In this document: in pieces, positions 32,329-41,365 of the stretch
How positions within the stretch are numbered: the first letter of the stretch is position 1
How the letters are laid out: every line of letters starts with the position of its first letter
NCBI RefSeq assembly: GCF_014529625.1
Contig: NZ_CP076039.1
Coordinates: 1-64,000, forward strand
Length of the DNA stretch: 64,000 nucleotides
Direction of reading: 5' to 3'
From: Candidatus Pelagisphaera phototrophica
Lineage (GTDB): Bacteria > Verrucomicrobiota > Verrucomicrobiia > Opitutales > Opitutaceae
Translations under genes and position numbers: made by a program
The notes under the pieces: generated by a model
Told to the model about the DNA's origin: nothing
Seen by the model: the letters and a program-made list of their open reading frames with translations, nothing else
The model's database searches: none

Positions 32329-33426
32329 CTACCGACTCAAGAACGAAGTGAGCGCCTTAATTGCCAGCTCATTCTGTTCTTCCGTTCCCACTGATAAACG
32401 GATCCATTGGCTCATCCCGTAAGGTGCCAAGGGTCGAACGATTATCCCTTCTCGCTGCATCGCTTCGAAAGCCGCGTTGCCATCAGCAACGTTTAGGGTT
32501 ATAAAATTCGCTGAACTGGAAATGTATTCGATATTCAATGATTCAACACATTCCACAAAATAACGCAATCCCGCAGCATTAGCGATACGGCATGAAGAAA
32601 CGAAGCCATGATCTTCAAGGGCCGCACGGGATGCGGCCAAGGCTACCGAATTAACATTGAACGGAGCGCGAGCGTGATTCAAGAGAGACACCAATTCCGG
32701 ATCTCCGTATCCGTAACCAACTCGAAGCCCTGCCAGACCGTAGATCTTAGAAAAGGTTCTTGTGCAGAACACTTTTTTACCCTTGGCAATCAACGGTCTT
32801 AAATCAACGGGTTCGTCCTGATATTCAGAATACGCCTCATCAAAAACAAAGAGAACATCGTCGGGAAGGGCCTCAACCAGTTCCTCGATTTCGCTCGATG
32901 TATTAGCCGATCCACTCGGGTTGTCCGGACTCGCCAAAAAAACGATCCTGGTCCTATCCGTAACCGCCTCCCGTATTCCTTTTAAATCGTGTCGGTGGTT
33001 TATCGTGGGTACTTCAACTGGCCGACCACCAAAAAGCATGGTAACCAGTTTATATACGATAAACGAGCCTTCCCCCATGACAACTTCGTCACCTTCACGC
33101 ACAAAAGCATGCCCTAACAGTTCGAGGACTTCGTTCGATCCATTTCCTACGATAAATTGATCCGGTTCCATTTTTAGCAGCTGAGCAAGAGCGTTTTTCA
33201 ACTCGTAGCATCCGCCATCCGGATACAGTTCAACGCTATCCAGTGCCGTTTTCCCAGCCTCTATCGCTCTAGGCGAAGCTCCAAATGGATTTTCGTTGGA
33301 TGCGAGTTTGACGATTGTGTTCGGGTTCAGTCCCAGCTCACGGGCTACGTACTCGATCGGTTTACCCGGCTTATACACGGACTGCGAGAGTAGTTCAGGT
33401 TTAACAAGTTCAGAGTAAGTAGGCAT
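32329..33426 (-). CDS. hisC: Histidinol-phosphate aminotransferase
   Basis: PLP enzyme of histidine synthesis, 365 residues. Fold type I motifs: KLASNENPFGASPRAIEA, IVGNGSNEVLELL, LASPDNPSGSAN, VFDEAYSEY, and the PLP lysine in TRTFSKIYGLAGLRVGYG with the phosphate-binding Arg in the same stretch. The C-terminal RLSVGTEEQNELAI is typical. Some members also act on aromatic amino acids. No other his genes are adjacent. A strong hairpin about 100 bases upstream (33513-33557) may control it. Confidence 0.93.
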   Translation of the reverse strand: MPTYSELVKPELLSQSVYKPGKPIEYVARELGLNPNTIVKLASNENPFGASPRAIEAGKTALDSVELYPDGGCYELKNALAQLLKMEPDQFIVGNGSNEVLELLGHAFVREGDEVVMGEGSFIVYKLVTMLFGGRPVEVPTINHRHDLKGIREAVTDRTRIVFLASPDNPSGSANTSSEIEELVEALPDDVLFVFDEAYSEYQDEPVDLRPLIAKGKKVFCTRTFSKIYGLAGLRVGYGYGDPELVSLLNHARAPFNVNSVALAASRAALEDHGFVSSCRIANAAGLRYFVECVESLNIEYISSSANFITLNVADGNAAFEAMQREGIIVRPLAPYGMSQWIRLSVGTEEQNELAIKALTSFLSR

Positions 33427-33818
33427 TTTCTTTTAAATGGACAACTGACCACAAACTCAAATCCTCATCTTCCGCAAGCTCGGAGCGAACCCTTTGGAAC
33501 GAAATTTTGGGACTAAAACGCGAAAAGCCCGGGCGAATCCCCATCCGCCCGGGCCATCCTCTAGGTTTCTGGGTTCCTCAAATCCACTCCAGAAAAAAAT
33601 TCTCCAAACTTTTCTAACATATAAAAACTAAGCAGTCTCACATTTAAATGAGGCCAAATGTTGGCAGAATTGGTTCCAGAAATCTATGTTACTAAAAACT
33701 CTTTGATCTACATGATTTTAAGGGATCTTTGCCCCCGAAAAATATTCGAGCCGATTGACTTTCTGACTCGATTAGGAGCGAGGATTCTTACACCTTGGGA
33801 AAATACTCATACGATCCC
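33427..33818. other. Intergenic region between hisC and the divergent permease
   Basis: A 392-base stretch separating divergent genes, so it should carry both promoters. The only strong element is the 9-base-pair hairpin at 33527-33554. The part from 33590 to 33720 is AT-rich. I see no gene; a 14-codon frame on the minus strand (ARADGDSPGLFAF) overlaps the hairpin and is likely chance. Confidence 0.6.
33513..33557 (-). terminator. Terminator or attenuator hairpin upstream of hisC
   Basis: On the minus strand GCCCGGGCG and CGCCCGGGC pair perfectly across a 10-base loop, followed by TTTTCGCGTTTT. It lies about 100 bases before the hisC ATG, with no other minus-strand gene behind it. It is therefore either a leader attenuator or the end of a small RNA transcribed from this gap. 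Confidence 0.65.
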
Positions 33819-34883
33819 ATGACTTCTTCTGAGCTTCCCCAATCCCACCTTCTCCGATCTTTTCTCTGGCTCGGAATAACGGTCACTGTCTTCTTCATCC
33901 TCTACATCGGCCAAAACCTCATAATCCCGCTAATTCTGGCAGTCTTCATTTGGTACCTCATCAACGTGCTCTCGTTCGCAATAATGAAATTGAAGATCGG
34001 AGGGCGATCGCTTCCGGCATCTTTGCGGTATATCGCCTCGGTAATTGCGATTGTTGCAATCCTGAGCGTGTTTTTCAATTTCATTACGAAGAACGTGAGC
34101 CAGGTCGTGCGAGTCGCGCCAGAGTATCAGGAAAAAATTGGCCCAATGATTGACAAGGTCTATGGCTGGCTACCGTTTGAGGAATCCCCTCCGATCAAGG
34201 AATTCGTAAACCAGCTGAACTTCAGCTCACTGCTCAAAATGGTTGCCGGAGCCCTCGGCTCACTTGCTGGAAACGCCGGCCTCATCAGTATCTATGTTGT
34301 TTTTCTATTTTTGGAGCAGCGCAGTTTTGGCCCAAAGATCAAAGGGATGGCTCATGGGAATATCAAAGAAAACGAGGTTTTTAAAATCATCACTCAAATC
34401 GACAAGGATACTCGCAAATACATTGGTATTAAAACCCTCACTAGCCTGACCACCGGTATGCTGAGTTTCGCGATAATGACGTCTGTAGGCCTCGATTTCG
34501 CCGCCTTCTGGGCAATGCTGATCTTCTTCTTCAACTTTATTCCAACCGTAGGTTCGATACTGGCTACCGCCTTTCCTTCGGTCCTTGCCCTCATCCAATT
34601 CGAAGAGCCCACTAAAATTGGTGCCACTATTGGAGGCGTCGTGGCTGCCCAAGTTCTAGTGGGGAATTTTCTGGAACCCCGTCTTATGGGAAACTCTTTG
34701 AACCTCAGCCCGCTCGTGATTCTCCTTTCCCTCAGTCTTTGGGGATCACTCTGGGGCGTGCCTGGAATGTTCCTTTGCGTACCCATCACAGTGATCGCCA
34801 TGATCATCTGCTCCCATTTTCAGCAGACTCGACCCATCGCCGTCCTCCTTTCAGGCGACGGGAAGATTAAGGGGAGCTCCTAG
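33819..34883 (+). CDS. AI-2E family transporter (putative permease)
   Basis: About 354 residues from the ATG at 33819; a TTG at 33795 would add eight residues. Seven to eight hydrophobic segments: a pair near 15-60, one near 75-95, then a C-terminal bundle with FWAMLIFFFNFIPTVGSILA and LEPRLMGNSLNLSPLVILLS, both family hallmarks. Characterised relatives export AI-2 or act as sodium/proton antiporters; the substrate here is unknown. Convergent with the frameshifted methyltransferase, one base apart. Confidence 0.9.
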   Translation: MTSSELPQSHLLRSFLWLGITVTVFFILYIGQNLIIPLILAVFIWYLINVLSFAIMKLKIGGRSLPASLRYIASVIAIVAILSVFFNFITKNVSQVVRVAPEYQEKIGPMIDKVYGWLPFEESPPIKEFVNQLNFSSLLKMVAGALGSLAGNAGLISIYVVFLFLEQRSFGPKIKGMAHGNIKENEVFKIITQIDKDTRKYIGIKTLTSLTTGMLSFAIMTSVGLDFAAFWAMLIFFFNFIPTVGSILATAFPSVLALIQFEEPTKIGATIGGVVAAQVLVGNFLEPRLMGNSLNLSPLVILLSLSLWGSLWGVPGMFLCVPITVIAMIICSHFQQTRPIAVLLSGDGKIKGSS

Positions 34884-34884
34884 A

Positions 34885-35585
34885 CTATTTTAGGTTAACC
34901 AAGATCCTCAACGTCTGGTTCGTGCCACGAAAGAACTCGTGATCGACATCTAGAATTTGGGTAGCGGAACCGAGATCATCGATGCGCTCCCGAAACTCAC
35001 TGAGTTTTCCATATTTCATCCCCGAGCTGTCAACGGTCGGATGGACTCGAACTTCCTTACGCGAAACCCGACAGAGCTCGCGAATCGATCGATAGAGGAA
35101 GTCCAGATCGAAGAGGCTCGAGTAGATGAGGAGCAAGTGGCCACAAAGAGTGATACCGAAACTCTGGTCCACAAAAGGTAGATCGGGTAGCGCTGGGCAA
35201 ACGTAACGACCCAGTGGGAAGGCGCTTCGGTAGTGCGTCAAGAATCGCTTCAAGACCTCCAAGCGAATTCGCTTCGATTCGTCGATGGATTGATAGGGTT
35301 TCGCGACTATGAATTCTCGCTTTGACTGAACCCTGAAATAATGTCCCCAAAGTCCGAATACGCCTGTTTTTAGATCGCATCCGGATTTTAATAGAGCATC
35401 AGATCGCTTCCCGTCGATAGAATTCCTGCTGGGTTCGCCTCGGCAACGAAGGATGAAGGCCCTGAGGGACAATCGAGGATCTCTTTTCCTTTGTGATCAT
35501 TCTCCTCAAGGCCGGAGCAAAGGATAAACTCCTCGTAGGGTCTTCCAAAGAAGGACGTTTGTGTAAAATGGGTTAAAGGTTTCAT
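34885..35585 (-). pseudogene. SAM-dependent methyltransferase-like gene with a frameshift
   Basis: The ATG at 35583-35585 opens KPLTHFTQTSFFGRPYEEFI, then EILDCPSGPSSFVAEAN (a motif I-like loop), ending at DLMLY and a stop. One base away, the other frame continues with LLKSGCDLKTGVFGLWGHYF, RYVCPALPDLPFVDQSFGIT, LCGHLLLIYSSLFDLDFLYR and REVRVHPTV-like KEVRVHPTVD, as in class I methyltransferase-fold proteins. The break lies near 35390-35400. Either a real frameshift or an assembly error; substrate unknown. Confidence 0.7.
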
Positions 35586-35612
35586 GCCGATTGGCTTAAA
35601 AAGCGATTTTGG

Positions 35613-35647
35613 AAAAACAAAAAACCCGATGCTTGAGAACATCGGGC
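35613..35647 (-). terminator. Intrinsic terminator (minus strand)
   Basis: CCCGATG and CATCGGG (35625-35631 and 35640-35646) pair across an eight-base loop, followed on the minus strand by TTTTTTGTTTTT. It ends transcription of the FmdB-like gene at 35855 and lies just before the methyltransferase start. The 200 bases between stop codon and hairpin contain no gene that I can support. Confidence 0.85.
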
Positions 35648-35854
35648 TCAATCAAAATAGATGGGCTGAACTACGGACTACTTTTCACCGTTAGACCATC
35701 GTCGAGCCAATTCATGGATCCACCAAAGCGAGCAATCCCTTTCAGACACATCGAAAAAACGCGTTGGGTTTCGACCAATTAAGCTCTGCGGGTTAGCTGT
35801 CACTCGACGTAAGCATTACTTAACCTATGATCAGAAATAAGGATCTTTTTCTTC

Positions 35855-36385
35855 TCAGTCACAGTACTGTGACATGTCGTATAGCTCAGGATCCTTTTTT
35901 GGTCCCCTGAATCGACGAAGTAGGCTCTGGATACCACCGCCTCCATTCTCCCCCATCCAATCTTCTCCCATATCGTCCATCGAGTCGCCGAATTCCTCTT
36001 CCAACTTCTCCGGATCCTCCCCGGTTTCCAGACGGCGGACCATCTCCTCCATTTCGCCCGGCAGTTTTTCCCCAGTAAGGGAAGACATCTTTCTCATCAG
36101 ATGCGCCATCTGCTCCTGGTCTGGATTGTCTTCGCTGAATCCCGCCATGTCCCGCCCTAGCTCCGCCATGACGCTTTCCATTTTGGCATCGTCAATATCA
36201 TCCATTCCATTCGCATCGGTTGGATCCTTCGCCTTTCCTATAAACGCAAATCCAGACACCTTTTTTTCCATGGAAAATTGTGGGTCTTCGGGACACCGCG
36301 GAACGGAATTCTGATAGGCCAACGACTTAGCGAGAAAGGAGTATCGCGTGTTGTTTTCCTTACAGTAGAATTCGTAAATGGGCAT
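35855..36385 (-). CDS. FmdB-like protein with an altered zinc ribbon and acidic tail
   Basis: 176 residues from the ATG at 36383-36385, chosen because PIYEFYC is the normal start of FmdB-type zinc ribbons; the frame is open to 36454. In FmdB two CxxC pairs bind zinc. Here only one Cys of each pair remains (FYCKENN and RCPEDPQ), so zinc binding is doubtful. From residue 55 the protein is Met-, Asp- and Glu-rich (ANGMDDIDDAKMESVM, DSMDDMGEDWMGENGGGG) with a basic end. Soluble; role unknown. Confidence 0.7.
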   Translation of the reverse strand: MPIYEFYCKENNTRYSFLAKSLAYQNSVPRCPEDPQFSMEKKVSGFAFIGKAKDPTDANGMDDIDDAKMESVMAELGRDMAGFSEDNPDQEQMAHLMRKMSSLTGEKLPGEMEEMVRRLETGEDPEKLEEEFGDSMDDMGEDWMGENGGGGIQSLLRRFRGPKKDPELYDMSQYCD

Positions 36386-36567
36386 AATTATAATCCTGAA
36401 AGAAAACTTGTGGAAAATAGCAATCCTTTCTGCGATCGGAACGAATGCCAGCAAAAGTGCTCCTAGTCGGAACGGTCAGAACTTCCAAAAATTCTCATCT
36501 CTCTTATGGGTGCTCGGCTTGAGCCACCGTCGCTTAAACGAAAGAGCAAGATCGCTCGCTATTCCAA

Positions 36568-38310
36568 CTATGCCATCGTTCCCACACCCTTAATGACTTC
36601 ATCTAAACTCCTAATTTGCTCAGAATCAAAATAACTATTCACTTTCGCTATGATCTGTTGAAGCAACCCATCTGGGCAGGAGGCGCCTCCCGTAATGAGG
36701 ATTTTCATAGGGGCGTCTTGCATCGGCAAAAACGCTCGCGTTTCCATCCGCCCTTGTTGCGGGTTCTTTGGATCGTAGGGAAATATAAAATGCTCTATCT
36801 GGGACCGGGTTAAAATATTCGACTCTGACTGAATGTAGAAAGCTCGTTCTCCAAACGCTTCCTCACATATTCGATAAAGTTGATACGTGTTGGAACTGTT
36901 CTTTCCTCCCACAACAATCGCAACGTCCACCGGTTGCTTTATTGCCTGGGCCAAAGCGTCTTGGTTTACTTGGGTGGCGTAACACAGGGTGTCTCCCTTG
37001 CTGCTCGTCGCCATATGCTCCTCGATATGGGCTCTGCCGTATCGGTCCTCCAAAGCGGACTCGAGAAGATCGATAATTCTTAGTGTCTCATTGCGAAGAA
37101 GAGTAGTCTGATTGACGACTGCCAATTTTGCCAAGTCACCGCTCAAATCGAAGCCTTCACTGCAACGGGCTTTAAAGGGTAAAAACAACTCCGCCTTCTC
37201 GGTTTCATTATCCGCCTTTATTACCTCTGCTAGCAATGCCGCTTCCTTGAGATCCCGGACGACTATGGAGGGCGCATACTTCGAACTGTTTGAAAAGGTT
37301 GCCTTCGTCTCTTCGTGCTCCGCTTTTCCGTGGATCACTACTGTGAACCCCTTTTGTCCGAAGCGCTTGGCCGCTCTCCAGACTTTTTCCACGAGCATGC
37401 AAGTAGCATCGTACGCATTGAGTGGGAGTCCCCGCTCGATCAATCTCAATTTGTCTTCGTCCCGTGCGCCGAAAGCCGGAATAATCACGATGTCCTGATC
37501 AGTCACTGAATCCCAATACGCTACGTCGGTCTCAGGATCCACCACAGACACGCCCTTGTCGCTCTGCAAGTAACGAAGCCCCCTCCGTCTCAAATCTTCA
37601 TTCACAAACGGATTGTGTATTAGCTCGCTGAGCATGAATACCCGCTTGTCCGGATTCGACGCGATCGTCTCGTATGCGCGTTCTATCGCATTCTGAACAC
37701 CGAGACAAAAGCCGAAATGACTCGGAAGCAAATACTCAACCGCTCCAAAATCAAGCCTCGCCGGATCAGCCGCCGAACGCTCTTTCGTCCGCTTAACTGC
37801 CTTGATCGCATCACAAAGCGCACTTTGGTACAAGGCCGTTGAGGAGGCGTCGACGTGATAAACTTCTCTGTTTCTCTGCTTATCCGTTCGAAATCGGTAT
37901 ATGTAGTCCGTCTCTTTGAAGTTAAGGTACGGAATCCGAATTGCATGCGCTCGAATCACCGGCCCATCCTCGAGAAGCTCTGCTGAGAGTCTTCCACCCT
38001 CTTTTCCGTACGCTTCAATCGTTTTCAAAGAAGCAGTTTCACAGCCTTCAGCCGCCAACGCTGGGGGGATATCGCAACCCTTCAAGTTCGAAAAGAAGAC
38101 ATAGTGCTTCCCATTTCGGCAAATGGCTACCGGCACTCCCAATTCGATCTTCTGAAGAAGTGAATTTCCATTGAGCCGTTCAAGCACGTATCCGTCCCGA
38201 TCTGCCCTTTGAGCGCGTCTCAATAGCAGCTTGTTGTTCTCCAAAAACAAGTAGAGTCGATGATCGGGATTCGATGGGTCGTAGGCCGGCAATTCACTCT
38301 GTGAGATCAT
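36568..38310 (-). CDS. ispH: 4-hydroxy-3-methylbut-2-enyl diphosphate reductase with an N-terminal extension
   Basis: Last step of the MEP isoprenoid pathway, an Fe-S enzyme yielding IPP and DMAPP. 580 residues from the ATG at 38308-38310; a GTG nine bases upstream is also in frame. The IspH core begins near residue 190 and carries the three cluster cysteines: HFGFCLGVQNAIERAYE (C202), DATCMLVEKVW (C304) and GDTLCYATQVNQDA (C443). SELIHNPFVN, VIHGKAEHEETKAT and GGKNSSNT also match. The core resembles the longer plant/cyanobacterial-like class. The first 190 residues are an extra domain (CRNGKHYVFFSNLKGCD, IRIPYLNFKETDYIYRFR) that I do not recognise. Confidence 0.9.
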   Translation of the reverse strand: MISQSELPAYDPSNPDHRLYLFLENNKLLLRRAQRADRDGYVLERLNGNSLLQKIELGVPVAICRNGKHYVFFSNLKGCDIPPALAAEGCETASLKTIEAYGKEGGRLSAELLEDGPVIRAHAIRIPYLNFKETDYIYRFRTDKQRNREVYHVDASSTALYQSALCDAIKAVKRTKERSAADPARLDFGAVEYLLPSHFGFCLGVQNAIERAYETIASNPDKRVFMLSELIHNPFVNEDLRRRGLRYLQSDKGVSVVDPETDVAYWDSVTDQDIVIIPAFGARDEDKLRLIERGLPLNAYDATCMLVEKVWRAAKRFGQKGFTVVIHGKAEHEETKATFSNSSKYAPSIVVRDLKEAALLAEVIKADNETEKAELFLPFKARCSEGFDLSGDLAKLAVVNQTTLLRNETLRIIDLLESALEDRYGRAHIEEHMATSSKGDTLCYATQVNQDALAQAIKQPVDVAIVVGGKNSSNTYQLYRICEEAFGERAFYIQSESNILTRSQIEHFIFPYDPKNPQQGRMETRAFLPMQDAPMKILITGGASCPDGLLQQIIAKVNSYFDSEQIRSLDEVIKGVGTMA

Positions 38311-38465
38311 GTGCCTCACATCATTGCCACGGGTTTCGCACTTTCAACCTGAAATCACTTTCGGATTGGGTAATCAAAAGTCGCCTTACCGAGAGGACCA
38401 TCTTTGTAAGACACGACATTAAGCTCGATTTATCCCCTTTATCCAGAAATCCTCAGTTGATTCAT

Positions 38466-40259
38466 ATGGCTAGCGCCTCTCCCAACGTATCAAAAACCAA
38501 GTCTAGGATCTTTGCCAAAAAACTGGATCTTTTCCCGCTGCGCAAGACCGCGGCTGGATACAATCGCGCTTTGCTATCAGGCGACCTCCATGCCGCGGTC
38601 AATGTCGCCCTTCTCGCTTTTCCCCAAGGCATGGCCTATGCCGTCATCGCAGGAGTCCCGCTCTCGTACGGCCTTTTCGGCTCCGCTATCGCTTCGATTG
38701 TCGGAGTGTACTTTGCTGGATCCAAATTCATTGTCCTTGGCCCCACCAACGCGACTTCCGTTATGGTCCTCAGTTCGTTCGCCGCGCTAGGTATCGCCGG
38801 AGATCAAGCCGTAGGATACATCTCTATGCTGTTACTGATGGTCGGGATTATATTGGTGGCAGGTGCCTATTTAGGAATCGCGACCCTGATTCAATATATT
38901 TCTAGAACAGTAATAACTGGATACATTACTGCCGCGGCTGCCCTAATCATAGCCAATCAAATCAAGAAAGCCCTCGGATTCGAATTCGGCGACAGCATCC
39001 AGGCAACCACATTCTTTGAAATACTAGCTGCTACCGCTAAAAGTATCGAACGGACTCATCTGCCCACCCTTGGACTGAGCGTAATTACTTTGCTCATATA
39101 TCTAGCTTTTCGACGATTTTATCCGAGGCTCCCCAATGTCGCTTTTACCCTCTTTCTCTCTTCCTTAATAGCGTACATTGCCCAGAAAATTGACCCGTCG
39201 CTGCACGTTCAATTGATGCCCAGTCTCAATTTGTCCGACTGGGGGCCATCCATTCCCAACGTCAACTTTGACACCATCAACTTGCTGATCACGCCCGCAA
39301 TGGCGATCGCCCTACTCTGTGTCCTCGAGGGAAACTCGATCGGAAAATCACTGGCCGCACGGGAGGGAGCTCGCCTTGACAGCAACCAGGAGATGCTGAG
39401 TTCCGGGATGGCCAACATCGCTTGCGGACTGCTTTCAGGAATGGCCGCTTCCGGGTCGCTCACTCGTTCTCAGCTTAACGCCAACAGCGGAGCCGCCACC
39501 CCGTTGTCTGGATTGTACTCTGGAATCATCGTCCTTATTGGCGCCATTCTATTGGGCCCGCTGATTGGATACATTCCTAGTGCTTCTCTCGCGGTTATTG
39601 TGGTTACGATCGGGATTTCCCTCATCAACAAGCACCAGCTTCGAATGGTCACAAAAACCACTCGTTCGGACAGTATCACGTTTTTTGTTACTTTTCTAAC
39701 GGGGCTTGTGTTCGCATTGGATTTCGCTATCTATATCGGGGCCGTGTGCTCCATCGCCCTTTTTATCAAGAAAGTCGCCCATCCGGAAATTGTAGAGTAT
39801 GCATTCGATGACGAGGGCAAGCTCGGTAAAAGAGAGCTCAAGCCTGAGGATGAAAACCTAGAGGTTTCCATTGTCCATGTTGAGGGAGAGTTATTCTTCG
39901 GGGCATCGGAGTTGTTCCGTGACCAGATGCGGCGGGTAAGCGATGCGGAAAACCTAAAAGTGGTTATCATGAAATTGCGTAACGCCCACAACCTCGATGC
40001 CACCAGTTGCATGGCCCTCGAAGAGTTGATCAAATACATGAATGAGCGTAATCGCATACTTCTTGTCAGCGAAGTTCGCCCCGATACCATGAGAATATTC
40101 AAGCGATCAGGACTCGTAGACGTTATCAATTCGATAAACCTCTTTGAAGACGAGGAATCAAACCCCACCCTCAGCACCGCCAAAGCCCTCAAACGGGCCA
40201 AAGACATTATCGGCGACCGCAAAACCAAGGTATCGATCTACGCCAAGGACAAACACTGA
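38466..40259 (+). CDS. SulP family inorganic anion transporter
   Basis: 597 residues from the ATG at 38466; the frame is open to 38274 but that part overlaps the divergent ispH start. The N-terminal half has about ten to eleven membrane segments with the SulP motif region VNVALLAFPQGMAYAVIAG, GPTNATSVMVL and GMAASGSLTRSQLNANSGA. A cytoplasmic STAS domain ends the protein (about 495-590; VSIVHVEGELFFGASELF, LDATSCMALEEL). Substrate is likely sulfate, bicarbonate or another anion. Convergent with MIOX, 19 bases apart. Confidence 0.93.
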   Translation: MASASPNVSKTKSRIFAKKLDLFPLRKTAAGYNRALLSGDLHAAVNVALLAFPQGMAYAVIAGVPLSYGLFGSAIASIVGVYFAGSKFIVLGPTNATSVMVLSSFAALGIAGDQAVGYISMLLLMVGIILVAGAYLGIATLIQYISRTVITGYITAAAALIIANQIKKALGFEFGDSIQATTFFEILAATAKSIERTHLPTLGLSVITLLIYLAFRRFYPRLPNVAFTLFLSSLIAYIAQKIDPSLHVQLMPSLNLSDWGPSIPNVNFDTINLLITPAMAIALLCVLEGNSIGKSLAAREGARLDSNQEMLSSGMANIACGLLSGMAASGSLTRSQLNANSGAATPLSGLYSGIIVLIGAILLGPLIGYIPSASLAVIVVTIGISLINKHQLRMVTKTTRSDSITFFVTFLTGLVFALDFAIYIGAVCSIALFIKKVAHPEIVEYAFDDEGKLGKRELKPEDENLEVSIVHVEGELFFGASELFRDQMRRVSDAENLKVVIMKLRNAHNLDATSCMALEELIKYMNERNRILLVSEVRPDTMRIFKRSGLVDVINSINLFEDEESNPTLSTAKALKRAKDIIGDRKTKVSIYAKDKH

Positions 40260-40278
40260 TATCGGACAATCCTATCCC

Positions 40279-41151
40279 CTACCATTTCAGCGTCGGCGGC
40301 AGATATTTAGCGATCAGTTCTTCGTAGTAGGCCTTTAGCTCACTCCAAACAGGGGTTTCAGGACACTTGGTGTACAAATCGAACGGATTGAACCGCTTTA
40401 CCCAAGGAAGCATTTTTCGGTCATGATCGTCGAGCAGGTACTCGTATTCGCCCTCTCGGTGCCAAGCATAAAAACTATGGTAGCGGATCATGTACAAAGC
40501 GGGATCGGGCAAATAGTCTTTAACGAGATGATACATGTACTCGTCGTGTCCCCAGGACATGTATACGTTTCTCAGTCCACAGCCTTCTTCGTATATTCCT
40601 AGACGCGTATTGTATCGGGAGTCGTTGGAGTCCGGATTGAGCTCGAAAAATTCTGGGTAGACAATCTTATTACTATACTGGCATCCGACGGGAAAAGTGT
40701 CTCCCACCACGGCCCATTGGGGTTCGCCAAAGATGCATAGTAGTTTTCCTAAATCATGTATCAGTCCAACCAAAACAAACCAGTCCTCGCAACCGCGGGA
40801 ACGAATCGACTCGGAGCTCTGTAGCAGGTGCTGGATTTGCGGCAGGTCAATATCCGGATCGGAGTCATCGACGAGCGTGTTGAGCAATTCGATCGCCTGT
40901 ATGATCGTCATTTCTTTCCGTTCTCGATTTTCTCCTAGAAACTCTTCCCGCTTCTTCATGACGAAGTCGAAAGACTGGTGTTTGTGATTCAGGCGATAAA
41001 ACTCCCTCACGCAATCCCTAGCCGGATCATCGTAATTGCGGTAGTCTTCCTTCTTTCTGGATTCAGGTTCCGGATAGGTGGCTGTTTCTACGAAATCCTC
41101 CCATTGGTCCAGGTTCTCGAGGGGATTTGATTCGGGTTTTTGTGAGTTCAT
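40279..41151 (-). CDS. Inositol oxygenase (MIOX-like)
   Basis: 290 residues closely following the eukaryote-type myo-inositol oxygenase, a di-iron HD-domain enzyme that cleaves inositol to D-glucuronate with oxygen. Visible: RNYDDPARDCVREFYRLNHK, the metal-binding HD in VLVGLIHDLGKLL, GEPQWAVVGDTFPVGC, SWGHDEYMYHLV and MIRYHSFYAWHREGEY, matching the expected His/Asp ligands, and RFNPFDLYTK near the end. It is full length and cytosolic. It is divergent from a TIM-barrel gene (41366) that could act in the same pathway (inference). Confidence 0.93.
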   Translation of the reverse strand: MNSQKPESNPLENLDQWEDFVETATYPEPESRKKEDYRNYDDPARDCVREFYRLNHKHQSFDFVMKKREEFLGENRERKEMTIIQAIELLNTLVDDSDPDIDLPQIQHLLQSSESIRSRGCEDWFVLVGLIHDLGKLLCIFGEPQWAVVGDTFPVGCQYSNKIVYPEFFELNPDSNDSRYNTRLGIYEEGCGLRNVYMSWGHDEYMYHLVKDYLPDPALYMIRYHSFYAWHREGEYEYLLDDHDRKMLPWVKRFNPFDLYTKCPETPVWSELKAYYEELIAKYLPPTLKW

Positions 41152-41365
41152 CGGGTAGTACTTTCTCTTCGAGTTTTAACAGTCAGACCGTGTCCAAGCA
41201 TAGTCAGAATGTTGATTTCCTCCTGATTCGCAATCCTGAAAATCGGGCTTGCCACAGAACTCGCTACTCACCGCAAATCGGACCTTGATTAGGCTTTTCA
41301 TTGCCCAAGCGTATAGGCTATCTTTCATTCCATAATTTCATAGTCTACCTGTTCATTTTTTTAAC

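Noticed and set aside
33511..33557. Histidine attenuator leader peptide in front of hisC
   Set aside because: The only short frame (ARADGDSPGLFAF) has no histidine codons, so ribosome-stalling control by histidine is not supported.
35655..35850. tRNA-Glu-like bases (GGTCTAACGGT) upstream of the minus-strand terminator
   Set aside because: No cloverleaf can be completed: the anticodon and T arms are missing, and the resemblance is limited to a D-arm-like stretch.
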